64,000 nt of DNA from an uncultured Sphingomonadaceae bacterium (GCA_947501695.1 CANMWO010000001.1:1674001-1738000); one strand, 5' to 3'; counted from the stretch's first letter, positions 20,302-28,916 are shown. Made by a program: numbers and translations. Notes: generated from the letters alone by a model not told the origin.

Positions 20302-20823
20302 TTATTGCATCAACGGGCCGGTAAATTGCTCGACCAGGTAGGTAATGAAAGTCAGCGATAGTCCGAGCAAAAATACCCGGTAGGCAAGGCCCAGATAGCG
20401 ATATTTCTTGCGCTCTAACACCAGTCCCATTTGATAAATGTCGCGCAGCATCGTGCGGTAGACTGTCTCTTGGTCAACGAAATTCTCTGACAATAGCTGG
20501 TCCTTAAATTCATCTTCTGACATTTTCGAAAACGCACCAAAGAACAGCATATTGGGATTGGCTCCGGCCCGTATCTTGGTCGCCGGCATCACCGCGATGG
20601 CTGCCAAACCAGCAGCACAAAATGCAGAGATTGCCAATATCAGCAGCGGCAGTGAAAAACTGCTGGCGTGGCTTTGCCCGATCGCCAAAGTAAAGACGAG
20701 AAATGTGGCACCAATCAACATATTGGCTTTATGATCGGCCATCAAACTGAGTTGAACGTGATGTTGTTGGGTCGTGCGCAGCAATTGGATGACTTCATCC
20801 GGCCATTTTCGATCCTCGCTCAT
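20302..20823 (-). CDS. Pycsar-effector-like (PycTM/DUF5706-type) membrane protein
   Basis: 173 residues from ATG 20823, preceded by GGAGGGTGGAG; longer upstream reading is rejected. The N-terminal helix RTTQQHHVQLSLMADHKANML leads into a membrane helix (about 36-52) with the ADxKAxxLLG-type signature of PF18967 effectors. A second membrane helix (about 57-80) and a third near the C-terminus (about 148-167) follow. In Pycsar defence, PycTM depolarises or perforates the membrane on binding cyclic UMP/CMP, but such proteins also occur alone. No pyrimidine cyclase gene is within the window. It converges with the P450 gene (4 bases between stops) and is divergent from the ACP gene. Confidence 0.68.
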   Translation of the reverse strand: MSEDRKWPDEVIQLLRTTQQHHVQLSLMADHKANMLIGATFLVFTLAIGQSHASSFSLPLLILAISAFCAAGLAAIAVMPATKIRAGANPNMLFFGAFSKMSEDEFKDQLLSENFVDQETVYRTMLRDIYQMGLVLERKKYRYLGLAYRVFLLGLSLTFITYLVEQFTGPLMQ

Positions 20824-21010
20824 GCTCCACCCTCCACAAAGGTGCGACCCGATGCAGCGCAAGAGTGGCATAATCGGCGCAATTGGGCAAGTTACGGCGC
20901 ATATCCCCATCCTTGTGCCCTGTTTAGGCCTTATTCGCTTGCCAATGGGGACTTCATATTGGCAAAGGTTGCTAGGAATGAAGCAGGCCGAAATATTGGG
21001 GAATTAGAAC

Positions 21011-21256
21011 ATGGCAACTCGCGAAGAAATTATGGCCAAGGTTGAGGCCTTGATCGGGCCGTTTAACAACAAGGGTGTCGAGCTTAAAGATGCAACCACC
21101 TTTGCTAGCGATCTGGAGTGGGACAGCCTTACGGTTATGGATTTTGTCGCGGCCGTGGAAGATGAATTTGATATCATCATTACCATGAATATGCAGGCGG
21201 AAATTGAAACAATAGGCCAGCTTGCTGACGCAGTTGCAAAGTTGATGGATAACTAG
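21011..21256 (+). CDS. acyl carrier protein for sphingolipid synthesis (AcpR-type)
   Basis: 81 residues, acidic, with the phosphopantetheine attachment serine at Ser39 in the motif EWDSLTVMDFV. The helix after it and the IDQ-like C-terminus fit ACP. It is not the housekeeping AcpP, whose motif is usually GADSLDTVEL. It lies 54 bases upstream of spt on the same strand, which is the arrangement of the dedicated ACP in Caulobacter and other sphingolipid producers; it would present the acyl chain to Spt in place of acyl-CoA. Confidence 0.88.
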   Translation: MATREEIMAKVEALIGPFNNKGVELKDATTFASDLEWDSLTVMDFVAAVEDEFDIIITMNMQAEIETIGQLADAVAKLMDN

Positions 21257-21310
21257 ATTTAGCTTTGTCATTCTGAGAGAATATCTGAATGACATTGAAC
21301 AGAGAGTATA

Positions 21311-22510
21311 ATGACCGATCTTTTGAGTAAATTCGATCCGCTGATTCAGGAACGCGAAACCTTGTTAGCGACTGGCGTGAAAGACCCATTCTCACTTGTG
21401 ATGGAAGAGGTAAAATCCCCTACCGTTGCGGTCTGTAATGGCAAAGAAACCATATTACTCGGTACCTATAATTACATGGGTATGACCTTTGACGACGATG
21501 TGCGCGAGGCAGGTCTAACAGCACTCAAAGAATTTGGCTCAGGCACAACCGGCAGCCGAGTTCTCAACGGCACCTATAGCCCGCACAGGGATTGCGAAGA
21601 AGCGCTTAAAGAATTTTATGGAATGGATCATGCAATGGTCTTTTCCACTGGCTACCAGGCCAATCTGGGTATTATTTCGACGCTGGCTGGGAAAGGCGAT
21701 TACGTCATTCTCGACATTGATAGCCATGCGTCCATCTATGACGGTTGTGCGATGGGCAATGCAGAAATCGTGGCATTCCGGCATAATGATGTCGAAGCTT
21801 TGGAAAAACGCCTGAAACGTCTGCCTGAAGAGGCTGGCAAACTGGTTGTTCTCGAAGGCGTCTACTCTATGCTTGGCGATGTTGCGCCGCTGAAAGAAAT
21901 GATCCGAGTGTGTAAAGAAAACGGCGCTATGACATTAGTTGATGAGGCCCACAGCATGGGCTTTATTGGAGACAATGGCCGTGGCGTTAGCGAAGCACAG
22001 GGCGTTATTGATGATGTCGATTTCATCATTGGCACTTTCAGCAAATCGGTAGGCACTGTTGGCGGATTCTGTGTCTCCAATCATCCGAAATTTGAAATCA
22101 TGCGACTCGTTTGCCGACCCTATGTGTTTACCGCGTCGTTGCCACCAAGCGTCATGGCAACCGCCAGCACCTCGATCCGCAAGTTGATGCACAGCGGAAA
22201 CAAGCGCGCGCATTTGTGGGAAAATAGCAAGAAGCTCCATAAAGGCCTGCGCGATCTAGGCTTTGAACTCGGCACACCCGAAGCGCAAAGTGCAATCATT
22301 GCTGTAATCATGCCCGATCTCGAACGCGGTGCGATGATGTGGCAGGCGCTGCTCGCAGAAGGTCTTTACGTCAATCTGGCGCGACCACCCGCAACACCGG
22401 CGAACATGACCCTACTGCGCTGTTCGCTGTGCGCAGAACACACGTCCGAACAAGTCGATCAGATTTTAGGCATGTTTGAAGCGGCTGGCAAAGCGGTTGG
22501 AGCGATTTAG
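21311..22510 (+). CDS. spt: serine palmitoyltransferase
   Basis: 399 residues, PLP-dependent alpha-oxoamine synthase. The PLP lysine is K245 in GTFSKSVGT, the ring-stacking His is H139 in DIDSHASIYD, and D211 in VDEAHSMG contacts the pyridine nitrogen. These match K265, H159 and D231 of Sphingomonas paucimobilis SPT with a uniform offset of 20, and the length is close (420). It condenses L-serine with palmitoyl thioester to 3-ketodihydrosphingosine in the cytoplasm, the committed step of sphingolipid synthesis. KBL or ALA synthase are less likely given the dedicated ACP upstream. AGAGAG precedes the start. Confidence 0.95.
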   Translation: MTDLLSKFDPLIQERETLLATGVKDPFSLVMEEVKSPTVAVCNGKETILLGTYNYMGMTFDDDVREAGLTALKEFGSGTTGSRVLNGTYSPHRDCEEALKEFYGMDHAMVFSTGYQANLGIISTLAGKGDYVILDIDSHASIYDGCAMGNAEIVAFRHNDVEALEKRLKRLPEEAGKLVVLEGVYSMLGDVAPLKEMIRVCKENGAMTLVDEAHSMGFIGDNGRGVSEAQGVIDDVDFIIGTFSKSVGTVGGFCVSNHPKFEIMRLVCRPYVFTASLPPSVMATASTSIRKLMHSGNKRAHLWENSKKLHKGLRDLGFELGTPEAQSAIIAVIMPDLERGAMMWQALLAEGLYVNLARPPATPANMTLLRCSLCAEHTSEQVDQILGMFEAAGKAVGAI

Positions 22511-22778
22511 CAATTTTCCACTGAACCCAGTGGGGTGGCACTGGTTACCATCGGTTTTTATAATTCCGCTAATCGCTGTCATATTGATGTTCATTTTTGG
22601 TGATCGTGCTGGAGCGATAGCGATAATGTTCTGGCCGCTATGGCTGGCCTTCCGCTTTGACAATAATCTTGGTGCATTTTTTGTGCTGACTGTGCTTGCC
22701 TATTTGGTCTTCCTTGTCATCGCACTCCTTCATGCAGGGCTTGTTGCGATTGCAACTTATGGCTCTATTGCCCAATAG
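22476..22778 (+). CDS. small hydrophobic membrane protein overlapping spt
   Basis: 100 residues if it starts at TTG 22476 (35 bases inside spt), or 93 from TTG 22497; no ATG is available before the first membrane helix. A basic N-terminus (KRLAKRLERF) is followed by about three membrane segments (roughly 24-41, 46-60 and 66-92), with polar turns FGDRAG and FRFDNN. No family recognised. The overlap with spt and 25-base gap to the next gene suggest translation coupled to spt and a role in the same pathway, perhaps at the membrane where the sphingoid base is used. It could be a false positive, but codon pattern and hydrophobic periodicity look real. Confidence 0.6.
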   Translation: MKRLAKRLERFSNFPLNPVGWHWLPSVFIIPLIAVILMFIFGDRAGAIAIMFWPLWLAFRFDNNLGAFFVLTVLAYLVFLVIALLHAGLVAIATYGSIAQ

Positions 22779-22803
22779 GCTTATTGCAAAACAGGATGTG
22801 GGA

Positions 22804-23598
22804 ATGACAAACAGCATAAAAATCGAACAACGCGGCGCGATCGAGATTCTCTCGCTCAATCGGCCTGACAAACTCAATACGATGAACGAGGACATGATCT
22901 TCGCCCTGCAAGACTATTTTCGCGGGCTGCAAGATCGCCATGATATCAGAGTTGTTCTATTCCGAGCAGAAGGCCGGGCCTTTTGTGCAGGCCTTGATAT
23001 CGGCGCATGGAAAAATGACGGATCACGCGGGCAGGTCCAGCATATCTGGCGCACCCAACGCAGCATCGCAACCGTAATGCAATTGATGCGGCAATGCCCA
23101 CAGCCGATTATCACACTTGGGCAAGGCGCGGCTTGTGGCGGTGGTTTCTCGCTGCTGCTCGCCAGCGATGTTCGCTATGGTGCGCCGAGTCTGAAAATGA
23201 ATGCTGCTTACATCAAAATCGGCCTTGGCGGCTGTGATATGGGATCGAGCTATTTCCTACCGCGACTTGTTGGGTCCTCCCTCGCGTCAGAGTTATTGCT
23301 CACCGGCCGGTTCATCGATGCCGAGCGCGCTGAAAAATTGGGATTGATCAGCGAGGTTGTTGATCAAGACAAGCTGCTCTCCACTGGCTTGGCGCTAGCC
23401 GAAGAGATGCTCAACACTGCTCCGATGGGCCTGCGACTGACCAAAGACGCACTTAACCGCAATATCGATGCTCAAAGCTTTGAAGCCGCAATGGCGATTG
23501 AAGACCGGCAGCAAGCCATGTTGAGCATGACCGAAGACAGCCGGGAAGCGGCCAAAGCCTTCTTCAGTAAGCGAAAGCCAGATTATAAAGATCGCTAA
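22804..23598 (+). CDS. enoyl-CoA hydratase/isomerase family protein
   Basis: 264 residues from ATG 22804 (GTGGGA before it). Crotonase signatures: RPDKLNTMNE near residue 20, the oxyanion segments GRAFCAGLD near 60 and GQGAACGGGFSLLLA near 105, then IKIGLGGCDMGSSYFLPRL in the active-site helix. Probably acts on an acyl-CoA in the cytoplasm. It follows the spt unit on the same strand; whether it belongs to lipid remodelling of the sphingoid or acyl chain or to unrelated fatty-acid breakdown is not decidable here. Confidence 0.88.
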   Translation: MTNSIKIEQRGAIEILSLNRPDKLNTMNEDMIFALQDYFRGLQDRHDIRVVLFRAEGRAFCAGLDIGAWKNDGSRGQVQHIWRTQRSIATVMQLMRQCPQPIITLGQGAACGGGFSLLLASDVRYGAPSLKMNAAYIKIGLGGCDMGSSYFLPRLVGSSLASELLLTGRFIDAERAEKLGLISEVVDQDKLLSTGLALAEEMLNTAPMGLRLTKDALNRNIDAQSFEAAMAIEDRQQAMLSMTEDSREAAKAFFSKRKPDYKDR

Positions 23599-23606
23599 TC
23601 CGTTCT

Positions 23607-24002
23607 TCAACGGTCACGATTTTCGGTTCCCTGCCCTGCTGTGATAAATAGTGCCGAGGCCTCTCCGTCAACATCTGCTGTATGCCAGACACCCGGAGGA
23701 TTGATCGCATATTCCCCTTCACCGAGCGCGATCCGTTTCTCAGAACCGTCTGGCAGCTCCTGTATCAAAGACATTTTTCCCTTCAGGCACATTACGACTT
23801 CTGCACCCAGAGGATGCATTTCCCAGACGGTCCATGGTTCGGTAAAATGATGAAGCGAAACCAATCGCCCCTCCGCGCCATCATCAGCATGGCGTTCAGC
23901 ATAGGCTTGATACCAAGACGGATCGCCAGTGAAATGCGGTTCACAAAATGCCGCCGCGCCAAGGCCCAAATGGATGGGATTATCGGATAGATTATCTGCC
24001 AT
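23607..24002 (-). CDS. cupin-domain protein
   Basis: 131 residues, one small beta-barrel. The cupin motif 1 is seen as HPLGAEVVMCLKGKMSLI, with Glu retained and His replaced in part, and motif 2 as GEYAINPPGVWHTADV with the C-terminal metal His. One missing metal ligand suggests a binding rather than catalytic role, but this is uncertain. GAGGAG precedes the ATG. It lies downstream of the lipid kinase/nucleotidyltransferase genes on the same strand and converges with the crotonase gene. Confidence 0.8.
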   Translation of the reverse strand: MADNLSDNPIHLGLGAAAFCEPHFTGDPSWYQAYAERHADDGAEGRLVSLHHFTEPWTVWEMHPLGAEVVMCLKGKMSLIQELPDGSEKRIALGEGEYAINPPGVWHTADVDGEASALFITAGQGTENRDR

Positions 24003-24039
24003 ATTAACTCCTCCTCAGAATTCAGATGCAGATATTACC

Positions 24040-24942
24040 CTATTTTATCGCTCCGCCGACAATTAATCGCGGTAGCATGGTGACTGCACCCAATATCGGC
24101 CATTTGCGCTGCCAAGGCTTGATCACATAATCCGTTCCGGCATGACGGTTAATCTTCCATGCAAGATAGTCGATCCCGCCAGCATATGTGCCTGACGCCT
24201 TGGCCAAGCGCGCTAATGTTAGAAGCTTCCCATTCCGGCGCAGCTTCTTCCAGCGTTTCTCGGCCTCGTCAAATGACAGGTCCAAAGCTTCTGACGGATC
24301 TTGATCCTGCATCGTTGCCATTGTCGCGAGCCCAAAGCGTTGATAGCGATCCGGATCAGCGTCGACCACTGAGCCCGGGCGATTGGCCCTTTCAGCACGC
24401 AATTCTGCGCCATAGGTCAGTTCAAATCCGCGGTGGAATATCCGCGTCGGCGTTTGCGGCGGTATGCCAAGAACCGGCAAAGCCAGCTCAAACAAAGTTA
24501 TGGGCGCACGCGCTATTGCCGTTACCGTTCTGTCCTGAGCGGCTTTGTCCGCACACCAGACCAGTCGCGACGGCTGCGCAAAGCGCGCCCACACGCTCAC
24601 CGCGCTTGCCTCCGATCCATTCAGTCTATGAAAATCATCTTCACTCAAAACTGCAATTTTAGCGACCAAGCCATCATGCTCGGCTGGAAACACATTGGGT
24701 GGTAATAATTTGTTTGCACGCACTAGCCAGCTTTTACCGTAGGCCTCTTCATAGCTCGACACGATCAAGTAGAAATCGAGCATCTGCCCTTCGAGTTCAG
24801 TGGTTCTAAGACATGAGCCGTAAAAGAGCACCGCACGGGACGCATCACCATATTGTGCAGCAATGGATGCTGCAAAGGCGGAAACGCGCGGCTCAACTGA
24901 CTCAGCCAGTTCCGCTTCTATAAGAGGTTTAATGTAGCTCAC
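24040..24942 (-). CDS. TAM41-like nucleotidyltransferase (phosphatidate cytidylyltransferase-like)
   Basis: 300 residues from GTG 24942. The N-terminal third has VLFYGSCLRT and, about 20 residues on, LDFYLIVSS, the GS..D-x-hydrophobic pattern of the pol-beta-type nucleotidyltransferase fold as found in mitochondrial TAM41 CDP-DAG synthase, followed by an N-K-x-x-P segment (RANKLLPPNVF) like TAM41's post-motif region. No long hydrophobic helices, so it is peripheral rather than CdsA-like. It would transfer CMP from CTP to a phospholipid phosphate. The gene follows the lipid kinase after 15 bases. Substrate (phosphatidate or ceramide phosphate) is inference. Confidence 0.7.
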   Translation of the reverse strand: MSYIKPLIEAELAESVEPRVSAFAASIAAQYGDASRAVLFYGSCLRTTELEGQMLDFYLIVSSYEEAYGKSWLVRANKLLPPNVFPAEHDGLVAKIAVLSEDDFHRLNGSEASAVSVWARFAQPSRLVWCADKAAQDRTVTAIARAPITLFELALPVLGIPPQTPTRIFHRGFELTYGAELRAERANRPGSVVDADPDRYQRFGLATMATMQDQDPSEALDLSFDEAEKRWKKLRRNGKLLTLARLAKASGTYAGGIDYLAWKINRHAGTDYVIKPWQRKWPILGAVTMLPRLIVGGAIK

Positions 24943-24957
24943 CCGTGGGATGATAGC

Positions 24958-25932
24958 CTAAGCAGCGAGGCGAAGGAAAGACACTGGTTCTGTTGATTTC
25001 AGAACAATCGGCTGGCCTTCTTCTGCCCGGAATAATTCACCATCCATAACAACATTGCTATTTTTGCCTTCAATACGGATCATGTCGCCTTGTTCCAGGT
25101 GGATGCCCTTTTGTACATTCTTACCCAGACGGCCAAATAGAGCGGATACTATAAAACGCACCAAAGCTGCTGGCTTCTGGTCGATCGCCATAAGCTGTAA
25201 ACGCCCGCGTTTTCCGCTCGATCGCGTTAAACGACGCATCAGCAATAATTTTTCCAGCGTTGTGACAATCAGAATCGCAAAATTGCCCTGATATTGGCCT
25301 TTTTTGATAAGCGAGATACTAATCGGCGACGGTCGATTTGGGAGAAACTTCGCTCTTATACCAAATAATACCGAAGCCAGAGCAGCAAAAACCGTTAACA
25401 CGTGCGAAGCTGCATTGGGCAAACCCAGTGGATAAATCTTGTGTCTACAATAGAGTATAAACTCCGACAGGCCAGCTCCACCAAGGAACATGCCGAGTAC
25501 GACTTTGCTATCCTTGCCACCATCGGACAGAGCAATCAGCTCCCGATCGACCAAATGCTCATGCAGATCATGTTTGGCCATTTCGACAATGCGTTCCAGC
25601 GCTTTCAGTGGATTGCCTTCAGCGCCTAGATCCAGCGCAATCAAATTAGTCTTGCCATTTGGCAGTACGGCAACAGGCGGGGGACTATCGCCAAAATGCC
25701 CACCCTGATGCAATTCCGTTAGGGCTGCTTGCACGGTTCCGTCACCGCCATTGATGACAAGAACCTTGGGCTTCACTTTCGCGATGGTTTGCAGTGCTTT
25801 GGTAATTTCATCAACATCGTCTACTTCATAATGGAAAACATCGCTGTTCTTGACGCAATATGAGCGCACTTCCGGTAATATCGCACGGTTTCCCGTAGAG
25901 TTTGGATTAGAAAGTAGCGCTACATTGGCCAT
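24958..25932 (-). CDS. diacylglycerol kinase-catalytic-domain lipid kinase (ceramide kinase candidate)
   Basis: 324 residues. The DAGK catalytic fold is shown by NPNSTGN at the N-terminus, VLVINGGDGTVQAAL (nucleotide-binding GGDGT) near residue 60, VLPNGKTNLIALDLG in place of the usual LPxGTGND, and a C-terminal half with VVMDGELFRAE where the DGE motif sits. This superfamily phosphorylates DAG, sphingosine or ceramide; in Caulobacter one member (CpgB) is a ceramide kinase next to the spt genes. The same setting here supports a sphingolipid substrate but does not prove it. Co-transcribed with the TAM41-like gene. Confidence 0.85.
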   Translation of the reverse strand: MANVALLSNPNSTGNRAILPEVRSYCVKNSDVFHYEVDDVDEITKALQTIAKVKPKVLVINGGDGTVQAALTELHQGGHFGDSPPPVAVLPNGKTNLIALDLGAEGNPLKALERIVEMAKHDLHEHLVDRELIALSDGGKDSKVVLGMFLGGAGLSEFILYCRHKIYPLGLPNAASHVLTVFAALASVLFGIRAKFLPNRPSPISISLIKKGQYQGNFAILIVTTLEKLLLMRRLTRSSGKRGRLQLMAIDQKPAALVRFIVSALFGRLGKNVQKGIHLEQGDMIRIEGKNSNVVMDGELFRAEEGQPIVLKSTEPVSFLRLAA

Positions 25933-25967
25933 TATTTATTTGCCCATTTCCCCGTAATATCTGCCCG

Positions 25968-26450
25968 TCACAGATACTTCATTTTAATGCTGATCGATTT
26001 CACTTCATTGCCCACCGCGAGTTTCGTCTTTTTGTAACTGGGCTTACCCAGGTTAAAGATATTGATGCTCGGATTGTTCGACATACCGCCACCATCAGAT
26101 CTGATGTCAGTTTTGCCATTACCATTTACATCATGGCGCACCGCGATTCCGTAAATCCCGCTTGTCGGTACCGGCACACAAAAGGTCATGCTTCCAGCAC
26201 TGGCAGGCGCTTCGATACGATTGATCCAGCGTCCTTTTTTAAGCCATTCTGCTTTGGTTCCGCGATAGCTTTGCACACGAATTTTACCAGATGATGCCTT
26301 GACGCCGCTTAATTTCACTAACACTGCAGGGCCGCCGCCGGATCGACATTTGTTCAAATCATTAGAAATCTTCTGCCCTGCGGTGGCCGCAGACACAGGC
26401 ACAGCCAAAATGGCGGTTGAAAGCGCAAGAGACGCTGCAAATTTCAACAT
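25968..26450 (-). CDS. DUF2141 domain secreted protein
   Basis: 160 residues from ATG 26450 (GGAG seven bases before it). An N-terminal signal peptide (LKFAASLALSTAILAVPVSA) is followed by a beta-sandwich with VKLSGVKASSGKIRVQSY and YGIAVRHDVNGNGKTD, the latter resembling the conserved DxNGNGxxD loop of DUF2141 proteins. The family is periplasmic or extracellular and of unknown function. The gene is 35 bases upstream of the lipid kinase on the same strand and may be part of its transcript. Confidence 0.85.
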   Translation of the reverse strand: MLKFAASLALSTAILAVPVSAATAGQKISNDLNKCRSGGGPAVLVKLSGVKASSGKIRVQSYRGTKAEWLKKGRWINRIEAPASAGSMTFCVPVPTSGIYGIAVRHDVNGNGKTDIRSDGGGMSNNPSINIFNLGKPSYKKTKLAVGNEVKSISIKMKYL

Positions 26451-26574
26451 GACGAAAATACTCCTAGTCGTTATACCCGCGTTCAAACTGCGGCGGATAA
26501 AGAATCAGTCCTCAATATAAATATGGTTATGAGAATGATTTGCGGCAGAAACATGGTGAGAGGGCGACGATAAG

Positions 26575-27786
26575 TTGAAATTACTAAGTTCTACAGACCG
26601 TTACATCGCCCGTTTGATCGCTGTTCCGCTGTTTAGCACGCTGATAATCGCAGCGATGTTGCTCGTGCTTGAGAAGATGCTGCGGCTTTTCGACTTTGTT
26701 GCTGCTGAAGGCGGCCCGGTTAGCGTTGTTTGGCGCATGCTCGCCAATCTTATCCCGGAATATCTCTCTTTGGGCATTCCAATCGGCCTTATCCTCGGCA
26801 TTTTGCTAGCCTTTCGAAAACTGGCCCTAAGCTCGGAACTCGACGTTTTTCGGGCGGTTGGTCAAGGCTATGGCCGGCTTTTGAAGGTTCCATACATGTT
26901 TGCTGTGGCATTAATGTTGGTCAATCTGGCACTTGTGGGATTCATTCAACCGTTGTCACGCTATTATTATGAAGAGCTGCGCTTTGAATTGCGGTCTGGC
27001 GCTCTCGGAGCCTCCATAAAGGTCGGTGAATTCACCAATCTGGGATCGAGAATGACCATGCGGATCGAAGAAAGCCGCGATAATGGCACAAAATTGAGTG
27101 GTATGTTTGTCCGTGCCGAGAATAAATCTGGCCAAGTCGTCTCTGTAACCGCGGAAAATGGTCAGTTTTTAGCGACAGATGATCCCGATACAATCATATT
27201 GCGCCTGTCGCAGGGTGTTTTAATCCACGATGCGCCCAATTATGATAAACCGCGCATATTGAGCTTTAGTAGCCATGACCTGCCCATCGACCTACCTGAC
27301 ATTGAATCTTTTCGATCAAGAGGTGGAGAGGATTTGGAATATACGATTCCCGAACTGGTTCAGGTAGGATTGGATCCAAAACGCCCTCTAACAGAACGCA
27401 ATCAGAGCCGGGCAAATTTTCATTACCGGATGGTCGAAGTGGTTATGATGCTGCTGATGCCACTATTAGCGCTGGCTTTAGCGATTCCGCCAAAAAGATC
27501 CAATTCTGCGCTAGGCGTGTTTGTTTCTATCGTGATGATCGTAACCTATCACAAGATCAACCAATACGGCGAAGATCTGGGTGCGCTTGGCATTGTGGAC
27601 CCGATTATTGCCTTATGGGTACCGTTTTTTCTCTTCGGTGGCCTGATCATATGGATGTACCACATGATAGCGCATGTACCCGGCGGACAGCCCATTGGTG
27701 CGCTAGAAAAAGCATTTTCAAAATTTGGCGGAGTATTCAAAGGGATACTTAACTTCAATCGAAAGCGTGCCGATGTTCGGGAATAG
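26575..27786 (+). CDS. lptF: LptF-type permease of LPS/lipid export complex
   Basis: 403 residues from TTG 26575. Membrane helices cluster at the N-terminus (about 14-40, 60-80, 100-125) and C-terminus (about 280-375), with a large periplasmic beta domain in between (about 130-270). The first lines (DRYIARLIAVPLFSTLIIAAML) match LptF/LptG permeases (YjgP/YjgQ). With LptG and LptB it would form the inner-membrane ABC exporter that passes lipid to the LptC-LptA bridge. The cargo in LPS-poor sphingomonads is unsettled. The gene is divergent from the DUF2141/kinase unit; lptG follows after 39 bases. Confidence 0.9.
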   Translation: MKLLSSTDRYIARLIAVPLFSTLIIAAMLLVLEKMLRLFDFVAAEGGPVSVVWRMLANLIPEYLSLGIPIGLILGILLAFRKLALSSELDVFRAVGQGYGRLLKVPYMFAVALMLVNLALVGFIQPLSRYYYEELRFELRSGALGASIKVGEFTNLGSRMTMRIEESRDNGTKLSGMFVRAENKSGQVVSVTAENGQFLATDDPDTIILRLSQGVLIHDAPNYDKPRILSFSSHDLPIDLPDIESFRSRGGEDLEYTIPELVQVGLDPKRPLTERNQSRANFHYRMVEVVMMLLMPLLALALAIPPKRSNSALGVFVSIVMIVTYHKINQYGEDLGALGIVDPIIALWVPFFLFGGLIIWMYHMIAHVPGGQPIGALEKAFSKFGGVFKGILNFNRKRADVRE

Positions 27787-27825
27787 TAGCACGAGCAAAA
27801 AATTTATGAACGGGGATGCTGGGCG

Positions 27826-28914
27826 ATGAATTTCTTCCCTTCAAAGACCTTGGCTTTTTACATGGCCAAAATGCTGATGATACGCACGTTTGCTGTACTG
27901 GCTATGCTAGTATTGGTGTTGCAGGCGCTTGATTTGCTGGGCGAAAGCGGACGCATCATGGCCCAGGAAGGAAATGGTCAGGGCGAGCTTTGGACCTATG
28001 TGAGCCTGCGTGCACCGCAGTTAGTGGCGCGCTTCCTTCCCTTTGCCGTTCTACTGGGAACTATCATCACCGCCGCCACGCTAAATCAGAATAGCGAAGT
28101 CGTCTCCATGAAGGCCGGAGGCCTTTCGGCGCATCAAATTTTGGCACCACTCATCATCGCGAGTATGTTGGTAGCGGTCATTTCGTTTCTGTTTAACGAA
28201 ATTGTCGTAGCCCCCTCTACGGCTCGGCTATCGGCATGGGAGAAGGTCGAATATGGGCCAATTCCAAAAGCCAGTAACGTCCGGACCAACGTCTGGGTCC
28301 GAGATGGCAACAACCTTATCAATGCCAAGACGGTAACCGGGCGCGGCGACCAAGTTACGTTGCAAGACATCACCATTTATGACCGAGCCGATAACGTTCT
28401 ACGCAGCCTGATGCAGGGTGATGAAGCACGGTATATCGACTCCGAATGGACGATGACCGGCGTTACACAATTTAATGTACGTACCGGCACGGAAGCCAAG
28501 AAAGACAGCATTTTGTTAAGCGATAGCCTTCGCCCTGACCAATTTACTTTGGCCAATGTTAACGCCGAAGGGCTTTCCTTCATGGAACTCCGATCAGCGA
28601 TAGCCGAACTGAAAGAAGCAGGCCGCCCAACCATGGGGCTGGAATCTAGCTTATATCACAAAATTTCCGGACCGTTATCGTCCGTTCTAATGCCACTCCT
28701 CGGGGCTGTAGCAGCTTTTGGTCTTGCGCGATCAGGTCAGCTTTTCGTTCGCGCCGTCATTGGTATGGCACTGGGCTTCGCTTATTTCGTTGCGGATAAT
28801 TTCTCGCTCGCCATGGGCACTATCGGCGCTTACCCACCGATCTTAGCAGCATGGGCACCGTTTATGCTGTTTTTCCTGATCGGCGAGACAGTGCTGATCC
28901 GAACCGAGGAATAA
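27826..28914 (+). CDS. lptG: LptG-type permease of LPS/lipid export complex
   Basis: 362 residues, same topology as LptF: KTLAFYMAKMLMIRTFAVLAMLVLVL as first helix, TIITAATLNQNSEVVSMKAGGLS with the conserved NSEvvs/a region that couples to LptB, a periplasmic beta domain (about 115-250), then three C-terminal helices. Partner of the upstream gene, in the usual F-G order. Since it lies within a block of sphingolipid genes, its cargo could include glycosphingolipid instead of, or as well as, LPS; this is inference. Confidence 0.9.
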   Translation: MNFFPSKTLAFYMAKMLMIRTFAVLAMLVLVLQALDLLGESGRIMAQEGNGQGELWTYVSLRAPQLVARFLPFAVLLGTIITAATLNQNSEVVSMKAGGLSAHQILAPLIIASMLVAVISFLFNEIVVAPSTARLSAWEKVEYGPIPKASNVRTNVWVRDGNNLINAKTVTGRGDQVTLQDITIYDRADNVLRSLMQGDEARYIDSEWTMTGVTQFNVRTGTEAKKDSILLSDSLRPDQFTLANVNAEGLSFMELRSAIAELKEAGRPTMGLESSLYHKISGPLSSVLMPLLGAVAAFGLARSGQLFVRAVIGMALGFAYFVADNFSLAMGTIGAYPPILAAWAPFMLFFLIGETVLIRTEE

Positions 28915-28916
28915 GG

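Noticed and set aside
20302-21256. Complete Pycsar defence system
   Set aside because: No pyrimidine cyclase is present next to the PycTM-like gene; the neighbour is an acyl carrier protein.
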